Below, piece after piece: positions 17,095 to 26,320 of a stretch of 64,000 nucleotides of DNA. Source of the DNA: JAKPAM01 sp047601745 (GTDB taxonomy: Bacteria; Pseudomonadota; Gammaproteobacteria; Burkholderiales; Burkholderiaceae_E); assembly GCA_047601745.1 (NCBI GenBank), contig JASGIS010000001.1, positions 2,232,001 to 2,296,000 of the forward strand, written 5' to 3'. Position numbers and translations under genes: made by a program. Numbering within the stretch: the first letter of the stretch is position 1; the number at the start of each line of letters is the position of its first letter. The notes beneath the pieces were generated by a model, which saw nothing but the letters and a program-made list of their open reading frames with translations, had not been told where the DNA came from and did not search any database.

Positions 17095-19653
17095 TTACGA
17101 AGCGTCGGCGGCGGCCGATTCCTGCGCTTGTTCGCTGTCGATCAGCTCGCACACGCGCGCCGTCAGCACCTCGATCGCGAACGGTTTGGCGATCAGCGCC
17201 ATGCCCGGGCGCAGGAAGCCGTTCGCGGTAGCCGCCACCTCGGCGTATCCGGTCATGAACAGCACCTTCAGGTTCGGCCGCTGCACGCGCGCGGCGTCGG
17301 CGACCTGCCGGCCGTTCAGTCCCGGCAGGCCGATGTCCGACAGCAGCAGGTCGATCCGCTGACGGCCGCGCAGGATGTCCAGCCCCTGCGGTCCGTCGCT
17401 GGCCTGCAGCACGTCGAAGCTCAGCTCGCTCAGCGCCTGCACCAGCAGTTCGCGCACGACGTCGTCGTCCTCGATCACCAGGATCGTCTCCTTGCGGCCG
17501 GGCGACGCGGCGTCGTCGGCGCCCGGCGAGCCGGCGCCCGCGTCGTCTCCCGCATCACCCGGCTCGTCCTGGCGGTGCGGCAGGTACAGCCGTACCGTCG
17601 TGCCCAGGCCGACCTCGCTGTCGATCTCGCACAGCCCTTCGGATTGACGGGTGAAGCCGTAGATCATCGACAGCCCCAGGCCCGTGCCCTGGCCCTGCGG
17701 CTTCGTCGTGAAGAACGGGTCGAACGCCCGCTCGACGACCGACGCCGGCATGCCGATGCCGGTGTCGGTCACCGCGATGCAGACGTAGCGGTGCGGCGCG
17801 TCCGGGGCGTCGCGCGGGCGCTCGCCGTCCTCGTGGCGGGTCTCGTTGCTGGTCGCGATCACGAGTTTGCCGCCGCCGGGCATCGCGTCGCGCGCATTGA
17901 TCGCCAGGTTCAGCAGCGCGTTCTCGAGCTGGTTGCCGTCGCAGACGGTCGGCCAGGCCTGCTCGTCGAGCCGCAGTTCCAGCGTCACCGTCTCGCCGAG
18001 CGTGCGCCGCAGTAGCTCTTCCATCGAGCGGATCAGCGGATTGACCTGCATCGGCTTCGGATCCAGCGGCTGGCGGCGCGAGAACGCCAGCAGCCGGTGC
18101 GTCAGCGCCGCCGCGCGCGCCGCCGATTGCAGCGCGTTGTCGGCGAAGCGTTCGATCTGGTCGATCCGGCCGGTGGCCAGGCGCTTCTTGATCAGCGCCA
18201 GCGAGCCCGAGATGCCCTGCAGCAGGTTGTTGAAATCGTGGGCGATGCCGCCGGTCAACTGCCCGACGGCCTCCATCTTCTGCGCCTGGCGCAGCGCGTC
18301 CTCGGCGCGTTGGCGCTGCATCATCTCGGCCTTGAGCGCCGCCGTGCGTTCGTCGACCCGCGCCTCGAGCACCGCCTGCGATTCGCGCAGCACTTCCTCG
18401 ACGTACTGGCGGTCGGTGACGTCGAGCACGAACAGGTGCAACCCGTCGGGCTCGCCGCGCGCGTTGCGCCGCGGGAGCAGGCGGACCTCGGCCTCGCGGC
18501 GGCGCCCGTCGGCGTGCGGCCAGTTCAACTGGAACTGCTCGTTCTGCCCGTCCAGCGCGCGCGCGATCGGCACCCGCATCGCGTCGGCCTGGACCGGCGG
18601 CACCGTCAGGTGGATCGACCGGGCCAGCGCGGCGTCGGGCGGCACGAACAGCCATTGGTGGCTGGCCTCGTTGACGAAGCGCACGATGCCGTCGCCGTCG
18701 ACCAGCGCGATCAGCACCGGCAGCGCGTTGGTCACCAGCCGCAGCTCGCTTTCGCTGCGCTGCAGCGACAGCTCGATCTGCTTGCGCTCGCTGATGTCGA
18801 TCAGCACGCCCGGAAACCGCGGACCCTGCCCGGGCGTGTCGAACTCGATCCTGCCGTTCGCCTCGAGCCAGCGCCAGCCGCCGCGGCCGTCGGCCACGCG
18901 GTGCTCGCTGCGGAAGCTGCCGCCGTGCTCGCACAGCGTCTCGATCGCCTGCATGACCTCGCCGACGTCGTCCGGATGGATCGACGCGATCGCCTCGCGC
19001 AACGGCATGCCCCGGGCCAGCCGCTGCGGGTCCAGGCCGAGCGTGCGCGCGAAGCGCTCGTCGCCGGTCAGGCGGTCGTCGCGCACCTGCCAGACCCAGG
19101 TGCCGGCGATCGCGCCGGCGCTCAGCGCCAGTTCGAGCCGCTCGGATTCGATCCGCTGCACGCGCTGCGCCTCGCGCAGCAGCTCGGCGCGGCGTTCGAG
19201 CTCGAGCAACTGGTCGCAAAGCTCGAACTGCCGCGACCGGGCCGACAGCGCCCAGACGACGGCGCTGAGCAGCGATTCGCTGCTCAGCGGCCGTTCGAGC
19301 ACGATGACGTTGCTGGCGCGCCGCGGCAGCATCTGCCGCGCGGTCGTCGACGGCGGCGCGAGATGGTCGTGCGTCTTGGAGTGCGCCAGGTAGACGAACG
19401 GCACGTCGGACCAGGTCGGCTGCGCGTCCAGCACCGCGGCCAGCGGCGTCAGGTCGCGGTCCTGCAGCGCCTCGGTGGTGACCAGCACGGCGCCGGTCGA
19501 CGGGTCGATCGCCCGCGCGAGCTCGGCGAGCGAGCGCATCACGCGCACGTCGATGCCGTTGCCGGACAACAGGTTGCAAACGTTGTCGGCATCGTGTCCG
19601 GTAGGGGCGAGGACCAGCAAGCGTTGGCCGACGGGACTGCGGGGATAAGGCAT
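17095..19653 (-). CDS. hybrid sensor histidine kinase with PAS domains and C-terminal receiver
   Basis: An 852-residue protein without transmembrane segments, so a cytoplasmic sensor. Order: receiver-like N-terminus (about 1-125, lacking a clear phospho-Asp motif), two PAS/PAC modules (about 170-290 and 300-410), a coiled linker, HisKA with His472 in GGIAHDFNNLLQG, HATPase with NARDAM, DTGIGM and GTGLGLSM (near 658), then a receiver with EDDD and phospho-acceptor Asp773 in LLLSDIGLPG. Such kinases phosphorylate their own receiver and a separate partner; none is adjacent. Signal unknown. ATG at 19653. Confidence 0.92.
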   Translation of the reverse strand: MPYPRSPVGQRLLVLAPTGHDADNVCNLLSGNGIDVRVMRSLAELARAIDPSTGAVLVTTEALQDRDLTPLAAVLDAQPTWSDVPFVYLAHSKTHDHLAPPSTTARQMLPRRASNVIVLERPLSSESLLSAVVWALSARSRQFELCDQLLELERRAELLREAQRVQRIESERLELALSAGAIAGTWVWQVRDDRLTGDERFARTLGLDPQRLARGMPLREAIASIHPDDVGEVMQAIETLCEHGGSFRSEHRVADGRGGWRWLEANGRIEFDTPGQGPRFPGVLIDISERKQIELSLQRSESELRLVTNALPVLIALVDGDGIVRFVNEASHQWLFVPPDAALARSIHLTVPPVQADAMRVPIARALDGQNEQFQLNWPHADGRRREAEVRLLPRRNARGEPDGLHLFVLDVTDRQYVEEVLRESQAVLEARVDERTAALKAEMMQRQRAEDALRQAQKMEAVGQLTGGIAHDFNNLLQGISGSLALIKKRLATGRIDQIERFADNALQSAARAAALTHRLLAFSRRQPLDPKPMQVNPLIRSMEELLRRTLGETVTLELRLDEQAWPTVCDGNQLENALLNLAINARDAMPGGGKLVIATSNETRHEDGERPRDAPDAPHRYVCIAVTDTGIGMPASVVERAFDPFFTTKPQGQGTGLGLSMIYGFTRQSEGLCEIDSEVGLGTTVRLYLPHRQDEPGDAGDDAGAGSPGADDAASPGRKETILVIEDDDVVRELLVQALSELSFDVLQASDGPQGLDILRGRQRIDLLLSDIGLPGLNGRQVADAARVQRPNLKVLFMTGYAEVAATANGFLRPGMALIAKPFAIEVLTARVCELIDSEQAQESAAADAS

Positions 19654-19891
19654 CGATCGCGGGCGAGGGATGCGCGTTCTCGCGACCGGAGGCGCGGCCC
19701 GGAAGCGATCGGCGCGCCGGCCGCGGGCGGGCGGCCGGTTTTTCGACGTATATTGCGCGTTGATTATCGGTACGCCGCCCGCCGATGCGTGTAGGAGGAC
19801 ATCCCGTCGCCGCCCCGCGCCGGCGGCGGATCCCGGCGTAGGGAATCTCCTACGAAGGGCGAGCCGTTTTCCTTCATCGTTGGGAGCATCC

Positions 19892-21118
19892 ATGAATCGA
19901 CGCGCGGGATCCTTGTTGGCGTGGGGCGTACGGCTGGCGGGCCTGGCCTGCATGGCGGCGTTCAGCGCGGCCGCGGCCGCGCAGGGCACGATCAAGATCG
20001 GCGAGATCAACAGCTACAAGGCGCAGCCGGTGTTCCTCGACGCCTACCGGATGGGCATGGCGCTGGCGGTGGCCGAGGCCAATGCCGCCGGCGGCGTCGA
20101 CGGCAAGAAGTTCGAGCTGATCACGCGCGACGACAACGCCAACCCCGGCGAGGCCGTGCGCCTGGCCGAGGAACTGGTCGCGCGCGAGCGCGTCGACCTG
20201 CTGGCCGGCGCGTTCCTGTCGCACGTCGGGCTCGCGCTGACCGACTACGCGAAGCAGAAGAAGACGTTCTTCCTCGCGTCCGAGGCGCTGACCGACCGCA
20301 TCACCTGGGGCAGCGGCAACCGCTACACGTTCCGGCTGCGCACGTCGACCTACATGCTGGCCGCGTCGCTGGTGCCAGAGGCGCTGAAGCTGAAGAAGAA
20401 GCGCTGGGCGATCGTGTACCCGAACTACGAGTACGGGCAATCGGCCGTCGAGACCTTCAAGAAGCTGATGAAGGCCGGCCAGCCCGACATCGAGTTCGTC
20501 ACCGAGCAGGCGCCGCCGCTGGGCAAGGTCGACGCGGGCAGCGTCGTGCAGGCGATCGCCGACGCCCGCCCCGACGCGGTGTTCAACGCGCTGTTCGCCG
20601 CCGACCTGGCCAAGTTCGTGCGCGAGGGCAACAACCGCGGGCTGTTCAAGGACCTGCCGGTCGTCAGCCTGCTGAGCGGCGAGCCCGAATACCTGGACCC
20701 GCTGCGCGACGAGGCGCCGGTCGGCTGGATCGTCACCGGCTACCCGTGGCAGACGATCGACACGCCGGCGCACAAGGCCTTCGTCAAGGCCTACCAGGCG
20801 GCCAACCACGGCGCCGACCTGCGGCTCGGCTCGGTCATCGGCTACAGCCTGATCAAGTCGCTGGTCGAGGGCGTCAAGCGCGCCGGCGGCAAGACCGACG
20901 CCGAGTCGATGATCAAGGCGTTCTCGGGTCTGAAGGTCGACACGCCGGACGGACCGATCGTCTATCGCGAGATCGATCACCAGTCGACGCTGGGCGTCTA
21001 CGTCGGCAAGATCGGGCTGAAGGACGGCCGCGGCATCATGGTCGACTACCAATACGTGCCTGGCGACAAGCTGCTGCCGCCCGACGACGAGGTCGCCAAG
21101 CTCAGGGCGCGGGACTGA
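19892..21118 (+). CDS. ABC transporter substrate-binding protein, LivK/HAAT type
   Basis: A 408-residue periplasmic binding protein of the branched-chain amino-acid/amide type. Signal peptide MNRRAGSLLAWGVRLAGLACMAAFSAAAAAQ, then TIKIGEINSYKAQP. Family segments: ANAAGGVDGKKFELITRDDNANPGEAV and DLLAGAFLSHVGLALTDYA. First gene of a four-gene operon with fused permease and two ATPases. The actual ligand is not shown by sequence; amides, aromatic acids or branched-chain amino acids are all possible. Confidence 0.9.
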   Translation: MNRRAGSLLAWGVRLAGLACMAAFSAAAAAQGTIKIGEINSYKAQPVFLDAYRMGMALAVAEANAAGGVDGKKFELITRDDNANPGEAVRLAEELVARERVDLLAGAFLSHVGLALTDYAKQKKTFFLASEALTDRITWGSGNRYTFRLRTSTYMLAASLVPEALKLKKKRWAIVYPNYEYGQSAVETFKKLMKAGQPDIEFVTEQAPPLGKVDAGSVVQAIADARPDAVFNALFAADLAKFVREGNNRGLFKDLPVVSLLSGEPEYLDPLRDEAPVGWIVTGYPWQTIDTPAHKAFVKAYQAANHGADLRLGSVIGYSLIKSLVEGVKRAGGKTDAESMIKAFSGLKVDTPDGPIVYREIDHQSTLGVYVGKIGLKDGRGIMVDYQYVPGDKLLPPDDEVAKLRARD

Positions 21119-21170
21119 CAGGGGCTGACGACAGGGCCCGTTCACGTTCGTCGGGGGCGGGCGCGCTGCC

Positions 21171-23072
21171 ATGGATTTCTCGGGTTTTCTCGCGCAGTTG
21201 TTCAACGGCTTGGCCGAGGCCTCGTCGCTGTTCCTGGTGGCGGCCGGCCTGTCGCTGATCTTCGGCGTCACCCGCATCGTCAACTTCGCGCACGGCTCGT
21301 TCTACATGCTGGGCGTGTACGTCGCGTACACGCTGGTCGAGCACCTGGGCGGCGGCGCGATCGGCTTCTGGTCCGGCCTGGTGCTGGCCTCGCTGGCCGT
21401 CGGCGCGCTGGGCGCGCTGGTCGAGATCGTGCTGCTGCGCCGCATCTACCAGGCGCCCGAGCTGTTCCAGTTGCTGGCCACGTTCGCGCTGGTGCTGGTC
21501 GTCAACGATGCGGTGCTGTGGCTGTGGGGGCCCGAGGAACTGCTGGGTCCGCGCGCGCCGGGGCTCGAAGGCTCGATCGAGCTGCTGGGCCGCCGCTATC
21601 CGGTCTACAACCTGTTCCTGATCGTCGTCGGGCCGATCGTGCTCGGCCTGATGTGGCTGCTGCTGACGCGCACGCGCTGGGGCGTGCTGGTGCGCGCGGC
21701 CACGCAGGACCGCGAGATGCTGGGCGCGCTCGGCGTCAACCAGGCCTGGCTGTTCACGACGGTGTTCGCGCTCGGCGCGGCGCTGGCCGGACTGGGCGGT
21801 GCCGTGCAGCTTCCGCGCGAGCCGGCCGGCCTGACGCTGGACCTGCGCGCGATCGGCGAGGCCTTCGTCATCGTCGTCGTCGGCGGCATGGGCTCGATCC
21901 CCGGCGCCTATGTCGCGGCGCTGCTGATCGCCGAGATCAAGGCGATCTGCATCGGCCTGGGCAACATGACGGTGCTGGGCATCGACGTGTCGTTCTCCAA
22001 GCTGACGCTGGTCGTCGAGTTCCTGGTGATGGCGCTGGTGCTGGTGTTCCGGCCCTGGGGGCTCATGGGCCGCCCGCAGGCGGCCAGCCGCAACTCGGCG
22101 CCGGTCGAGGCGCCGACCCGGTCGGGCGGCGCGGCGTTCAAGGCCGCGGCGGTCGCGGTGTTCGCATTGCTGGCCGTGCTGCCGCTGGTCTCGTCGCTGC
22201 CCTACGCGCCGGTGCTGGCGCAGGACGTGCTGCTGGCGGTGCTGTTCGCCGTCAGCCTGCACTTCATCATGGGGCCGGGCGGCATGCACTCGTTCGGCCA
22301 CGCCGCCTACTACGGGCTCGGCGCCTACGGCGCGGCGGTGCTGGTCAAGGCGCTGACGATGCCGATGCCGTTCGCGCTGGCGCTCGCGCCGCTGGCGGCC
22401 GGGCTCGGCGCGCTGCTGTTCGGCTGGTTCTGCGTGCGGCTGTCCGGTGTCTACCTGGCGATGCTGACGCTGGCGTTCTCGCAGATCGTCTGGTCGGTGG
22501 TGTTCCAGTGGGATTCGGTGACCGGCGGATCGAACGGCCTGTTCGGCATCTGGCCGGCGACGTGGATCACGCCGACCGTCTACTACTACGGCGTGCTGGT
22601 GCTGGTCGGGCTGTCCGTGTACGCGATGCGGCGGATGCTGTTCGCGCCGTTCGGCTACGCGCTGCGCGCCGGCCGCGATTCGAGCCTGCGCGCCGACGCG
22701 ATCGGCATCGACGTCCAGCGCGTGCAGTGGCTGGCCTTCGTCATCGCCGGGACCTTCGCCGGCCTGGCCGGCGCGCTGTTCGTTTTTTCCAAGGGCGGCA
22801 TCTCGCCGGACGCGATGTCGGTCGGCAAGTCCGTCGACGGGCTGGTGATGGTGCTGCTCGGCGGCGTCCAGACGCTGACCGGCCCGATCGTCGGCGCGGC
22901 GGCGTTCAGCCTGCTGCAGGACAAGATCATGCGCGCGACCGAGTTCTGGCGCGCGTCGTTCGGCGGCGTGATGCTGGTACTGGTGCTGGTGTTTCCGCAG
23001 GGGCTGGCCGGCTTCGCGCGGCGGATCGGCGACCTGCGGGCGGCGCGGCGCGCGCGCGGAGACGCCCGATGA
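21171..23072 (+). CDS. ABC permease, fused LivH-LivM
   Basis: A 633-residue inner-membrane protein in which the two permeases of a HAAT transporter are joined. Residues 1-295 are LivH-like (LSLIFGVTRIVNFAHGSFYMLG, ending FRPWGLMG); residues about 330-630 are LivM-like (SLHFIMGPGGMHSFGHAAYYGLGAYG, VTGGSNGLFGI). The join is a hydrophilic linker of about 30 residues near 300-325. In most operons these are separate genes of about 300 residues. The stop overlaps the next ATG (ATGA), showing translational coupling to the LivG ATPase. Confidence 0.93.
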   Translation: MDFSGFLAQLFNGLAEASSLFLVAAGLSLIFGVTRIVNFAHGSFYMLGVYVAYTLVEHLGGGAIGFWSGLVLASLAVGALGALVEIVLLRRIYQAPELFQLLATFALVLVVNDAVLWLWGPEELLGPRAPGLEGSIELLGRRYPVYNLFLIVVGPIVLGLMWLLLTRTRWGVLVRAATQDREMLGALGVNQAWLFTTVFALGAALAGLGGAVQLPREPAGLTLDLRAIGEAFVIVVVGGMGSIPGAYVAALLIAEIKAICIGLGNMTVLGIDVSFSKLTLVVEFLVMALVLVFRPWGLMGRPQAASRNSAPVEAPTRSGGAAFKAAAVAVFALLAVLPLVSSLPYAPVLAQDVLLAVLFAVSLHFIMGPGGMHSFGHAAYYGLGAYGAAVLVKALTMPMPFALALAPLAAGLGALLFGWFCVRLSGVYLAMLTLAFSQIVWSVVFQWDSVTGGSNGLFGIWPATWITPTVYYYGVLVLVGLSVYAMRRMLFAPFGYALRAGRDSSLRADAIGIDVQRVQWLAFVIAGTFAGLAGALFVFSKGGISPDAMSVGKSVDGLVMVLLGGVQTLTGPIVGAAAFSLLQDKIMRATEFWRASFGGVMLVLVLVFPQGLAGFARRIGDLRAARRARGDAR

Positions 23073-23833
23073 GCCTGCTGCAGGTCCGCAACCTGAGCAA
23101 ATCGTTTGGCGGCGTGCGTGCGGTCGACGGCGTCGGCTTCGATCTGGCCGAAGGCGAGCTGCTGGCGCTGATCGGACCGAACGGCGCCGGCAAGACGACG
23201 ACGTTCAACATGGTCGGCGGACAGCTCGCGGCGACCGCCGGCTCGGTCCGGCTGGCCGGCCGCGAACTGGTCGGCCTGAAACCGCGGCAGATCTGGCGGC
23301 TGGGCGTCGGACGCACGTTCCAGATCGCCGCGACCTTCGCGTCGATGACCGTCGTCGAGAACGTGCAGATGGCGCTGCTGTCGCATCATCGCCGGGTGTT
23401 CGCGCTGTGGCGGCCGGCCGCGACTCGGTACCGCGCGCAGGCGCTCGAACTGCTCGAACAGGTCGGCATGCGGGCGCAGGCCGACCGGCCGTGCAGCGAA
23501 CTGGCGTACGGCGACGTCAAGCGCGTCGAGCTGGCGATCGCGCTGGCCAACGATCCGAAGCTGCTGCTGATGGACGAGCCGACTGCCGGCATGGCGCCGC
23601 GCGAGCGCAACGAACTGATGGCGCTGACCCGGCGGCTGGTCGTCGAGCGCCGGATGGGCGTGCTGTTCACCGAGCACAACATGGACGTCGTGTTCGCGTA
23701 TGCCGACCGGATGATCGTGCTGGCGCGCGGGCGCCTGATCGCCGAGGGCGGCGCGCGCGAGATCCGCGACCACCCGAAGGTGCAGGAGGTCTACTTCGGC
23801 ACCGGCAAGACCTTCGAGAACGCGCCGCCATGA
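23069..23833 (+). CDS. ABC transporter ATPase, LivG type
   Basis: A 254-residue cytoplasmic ATPase. Walker A GPNGAGKTTT near residue 37, the LivG-specific IWRLGVGRTFQIAATFASMTVVEN, signature ELAYGDVKRVELAIAL, Walker B LLLMDEPTAGM, and switch His in FTEHNMDVV. It starts inside the permease stop codon and its own stop overlaps the next ATG, so the three genes are tightly coupled. It energises uptake by the fused permease. Confidence 0.94.
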   Translation: MSLLQVRNLSKSFGGVRAVDGVGFDLAEGELLALIGPNGAGKTTTFNMVGGQLAATAGSVRLAGRELVGLKPRQIWRLGVGRTFQIAATFASMTVVENVQMALLSHHRRVFALWRPAATRYRAQALELLEQVGMRAQADRPCSELAYGDVKRVELAIALANDPKLLLMDEPTAGMAPRERNELMALTRRLVVERRMGVLFTEHNMDVVFAYADRMIVLARGRLIAEGGAREIRDHPKVQEVYFGTGKTFENAPP

Positions 23834-24582
23834 GCGCCGGGCACGGCTCTGCGGACACGTCGCCGATGCTCGAGGTCACCGGCCTGAACGCCTGGTACGG
23901 CGCCGCGCACGTGCTGTTCGACGTCGCGCTGACCGTCGGCCGCGGCGAGGTCGTCGCGCTGATGGGCCGCAACGGCGCCGGCAAGTCGACGACGCTCGAG
24001 GCCGTGATGGGCCTGCTGGCGCGGCGTGACGGCAGGGTCGCGTTCATGGGGCGCGACATCTCGCGGCTGGCGCCGTTCGAGATCGCGCGGCTGGGCCTGG
24101 GCTTCGTGCCCGAGGACCGGCGCGTGTTCACCGAGCTGACCGTCGCCGAGAACCTCGAGGTCGGGCGCCAGCCGCCGCGGCGCTGGCCGGACGGCAGCCC
24201 GGCGTTCGCGTGGACGCCGGCCGCGCTGTACGAGCTGTTCCCGAACCTGGCGGCGATGCCCGATCGGCCGGGCGGCCAGATGAGCGGCGGCGAGCAGCAG
24301 ATGCTGACGGTCGCGCGCACGCTGATGGGCAATCCGCTGCTGGTGCTGCTCGACGAGCCGTCCGAGGGCGTCGCGCCGCTCATCGTCGAGCAGATGGCGC
24401 AGATGATCGTCGCGCTGAAGGCCGCCGGCATCAGCGTGCTGCTGTCCGAGCAGAACGTGCATTTCGCCGAGCTGGTGTCGGACCGCGCGTACGTGCTCGA
24501 GAAAGGCCAGATCCGGTACGAAGGGACGATGCGGGCGCTGGCCGCCGACGAGCACGTGCGGCGTACGTACCTGAGCGTTTGA
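23830..24582 (+). CDS. ABC transporter ATPase, LivF type
   Basis: A 250-residue partner ATPase. Walker A GRNGAGKSTT near residue 44, the LivF hallmark GLGFVPEDRRVFTELTVAENL, signature MSGGEQQMLTVARTL, Walker B LLVLLDEPSEG, and SEQN in the H-loop position (Gln instead of His, as usual in LivF). Last gene of the operon; overlaps the LivG stop by 4 bp. Confidence 0.94.
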   Translation: MSAGHGSADTSPMLEVTGLNAWYGAAHVLFDVALTVGRGEVVALMGRNGAGKSTTLEAVMGLLARRDGRVAFMGRDISRLAPFEIARLGLGFVPEDRRVFTELTVAENLEVGRQPPRRWPDGSPAFAWTPAALYELFPNLAAMPDRPGGQMSGGEQQMLTVARTLMGNPLLVLLDEPSEGVAPLIVEQMAQMIVALKAAGISVLLSEQNVHFAELVSDRAYVLEKGQIRYEGTMRALAADEHVRRTYLSV

Positions 24583-24684
24583 ACGTCCGAGCATCTGAAC
24601 GCCTGAACGGCCGCGCGTCGGCGCTTGCTGCGGTTCGCTAGCGTCCGCTGCCGATCCATGGCGTCGGTCGGGATAAGCCTCCGG

Positions 24685-26085
24685 TCAGCCCGGCGCCGTC
24701 GCGTCCAGCGTCGTGCCGCGCGCACGGGCCTGGCCGCGCGCCCGGCGCCACGATTCGGCCCAGAACGCGATCCCGGCCAGCGCCAGCAGCATCCCGACCG
24801 GTCCGGTCGACGCCCAGCCCCAGCCGGCGGCGATCGTCAGTCCGCCGAGCCAGGCGCCGAGCGCGTTGGCCAGGTTGAACGCCGAGTGGTTCAGCGCCGC
24901 GGCCAGCGTCTGCGCGTCGCCGGCCACGTCCATCAGGCGGATCTGCAGCGCCGGACCGAGCGCGACGGCGGTGCCGATCAGCAGCACGTTCAGCGCGCCC
25001 AGCCACAGGTGCGAGGCCGTCAGCCAGAACGCGCCGAGCACCAGCGCCGACCACGCGAGGACCGCGCCGATCGTCGGCATCAGCGCACGGTCGGCCAGGC
25101 GAGCGCCGATCACGTTGCCGGCGACCATGCCGATACCGAACAGCGCGAGCACGATCGGCACGCCGGCCTCGCTCAGGCCGGCCAGCGCCATCAGCGTCGG
25201 CTTGACGTAGCTGAACACCGCGAACATGCCGCCGAAGCCGATCGCGCCGATGCCCAGCGTCAGCCACACCTGCCCGCGGCCGAGCGCGCCGAGTTCGCGC
25301 AGCGGGCTGGCACCCCGCGCCGCCGGCATCACCGGCAGCCAGCGCCAGACCAGGCCCATCGTCAGCGCGCCGATCGCGGCGACCAGCACGAACGCGGCCC
25401 GCCAGCCGAGCCATTGCCCGAGGCCGGCGGCGATCGGTACGCCGACCAGCGTCGCCGTCGTCAGCCCGAGCATCAACTGGCCGACCGCGCGGGCCCGCTG
25501 GTGCGGCGGCGACAGCGCGGCGACCACCAGCGACGCGACGCCGAAGTACGTGCCGTGCGGCAGTCCGCTGAGCAGGCGCAGCACGGCCAGCGAGCCGTAG
25601 CCGGGCGCCGCGGCGCTGGCCAGGTTGCCGGCGACGAACAGCCCCATCAGCGCGATCAGGAACGCGCGCCGTTCCAGGCGCGCGCCGAGCACGGCCAGCA
25701 GCGGCGCGCCGACGACGACGCCCAGCGCGTACGCGCTGATCATGTGGCCGGCCTGCGGGATCGAGATCGCCAGGTCGCCGGCGACGTCGGGCAGCAGGCC
25801 CATGATGACGAACTCGCCGGTGCCGATCGCGAAGCCGCCGGTGGCCAGCGCCAGGATCGCGCGGCCGGCGCGGATCGGTGCGGCCGGGGGCGGGGTCGCG
25901 GCGCCGCCATCGGGCCGCGCGAAGGCGTCGGCCCCGGCCGGCGCGCCGGACGAAGCGGACGAAGCGGACGAAGCGGACGAAGCGGACGAAGCGGACGAAG
26001 CGGACGAGGCGGACGAGGCGGACGAGGCGTCGGATGCCTGCGCGGCGGGGCGGGAAGCGGACGGATCGGCGGCGTGGGTGTTCAT
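24685..26085 (-). CDS. MFS transporter, DHA1 (AraJ/sugar-efflux-like)
   Basis: A 466-residue, 12-helix inner-membrane antiporter. Family segments: GGFAIGTGEFVIMGLLPDVAGDL in helix 1, HMISAYALGVVVGAP in helix 2, GLPHGTYFGVASLVVA, and NVIGARLADR at the central loop. AraJ/YdhP-type carriers export sugars, arabinose-like compounds or drugs. The N-terminal 70 residues are unusual: a soluble tail of Ser-Ser-Ala repeats coded by nine 9-bp units (25948-26028). ATG at 26085 opens with MNTHAAD. Substrate unknown. Confidence 0.88.
   Translation of the reverse strand: MNTHAADPSASRPAAQASDASSASSASSASSASSASSASSASSASSGAPAGADAFARPDGGAATPPPAAPIRAGRAILALATGGFAIGTGEFVIMGLLPDVAGDLAISIPQAGHMISAYALGVVVGAPLLAVLGARLERRAFLIALMGLFVAGNLASAAAPGYGSLAVLRLLSGLPHGTYFGVASLVVAALSPPHQRARAVGQLMLGLTTATLVGVPIAAGLGQWLGWRAAFVLVAAIGALTMGLVWRWLPVMPAARGASPLRELGALGRGQVWLTLGIGAIGFGGMFAVFSYVKPTLMALAGLSEAGVPIVLALFGIGMVAGNVIGARLADRALMPTIGAVLAWSALVLGAFWLTASHLWLGALNVLLIGTAVALGPALQIRLMDVAGDAQTLAAALNHSAFNLANALGAWLGGLTIAAGWGWASTGPVGMLLALAGIAFWAESWRRARGQARARGTTLDATAPG
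25948..26028. repeat. 9-bp tandem repeat x9 in transporter N-terminus
   Basis: Six units GGACGAAGC followed by three units GGACGAGGC, in frame with the DHA1 transporter and coding Ala-Ser-Ser repeats in its cytoplasmic tail. The change from GAA to GAG within the array is silent on the coding strand. Confidence 0.96.
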
Positions 26086-26250
26086 CTGCGCAAAGCACGA
26101 AGCCGGCCCCGGCGCGCACGGCGGCACGCGGGCAGGCGATCGGGCATGTATCGGGACGAGGAGGAGGCCCCAGTTTACGCTGCATTGCAGCATCGCGCAG
26201 TGCGTCGCGCGCAACGGTTCGCACACCCGTTTCAGTCGGCTGTGCGTCCT

Positions 26251-26311
26251 CGGAGGGGTGTCCCGGAGGGGTGTCTCGGAGGGGTGTCTCGGAGGGGTGT
26301 CTCGGAGGGGG
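26251..26311. repeat. 13-bp G-rich tandem repeat
   Basis: Four complete units of CGGAGGGGTGTCT (the first with CC in place of CT) plus a partial fifth, lying between the potassium-channel stop and the transporter start. The plus strand is G-rich with runs of four G per unit, so four or five runs are regularly spaced and could form a G-quadruplex. Confidence 0.93.
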
Positions 26312-26320
26312 CCGCGCCGG

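Noticed and set aside
15266..17362. A 698-codon plus-strand open frame opposite nadE
   Set aside because: It mirrors the third-position GC of nadE; no domain is visible and nadE is certain.
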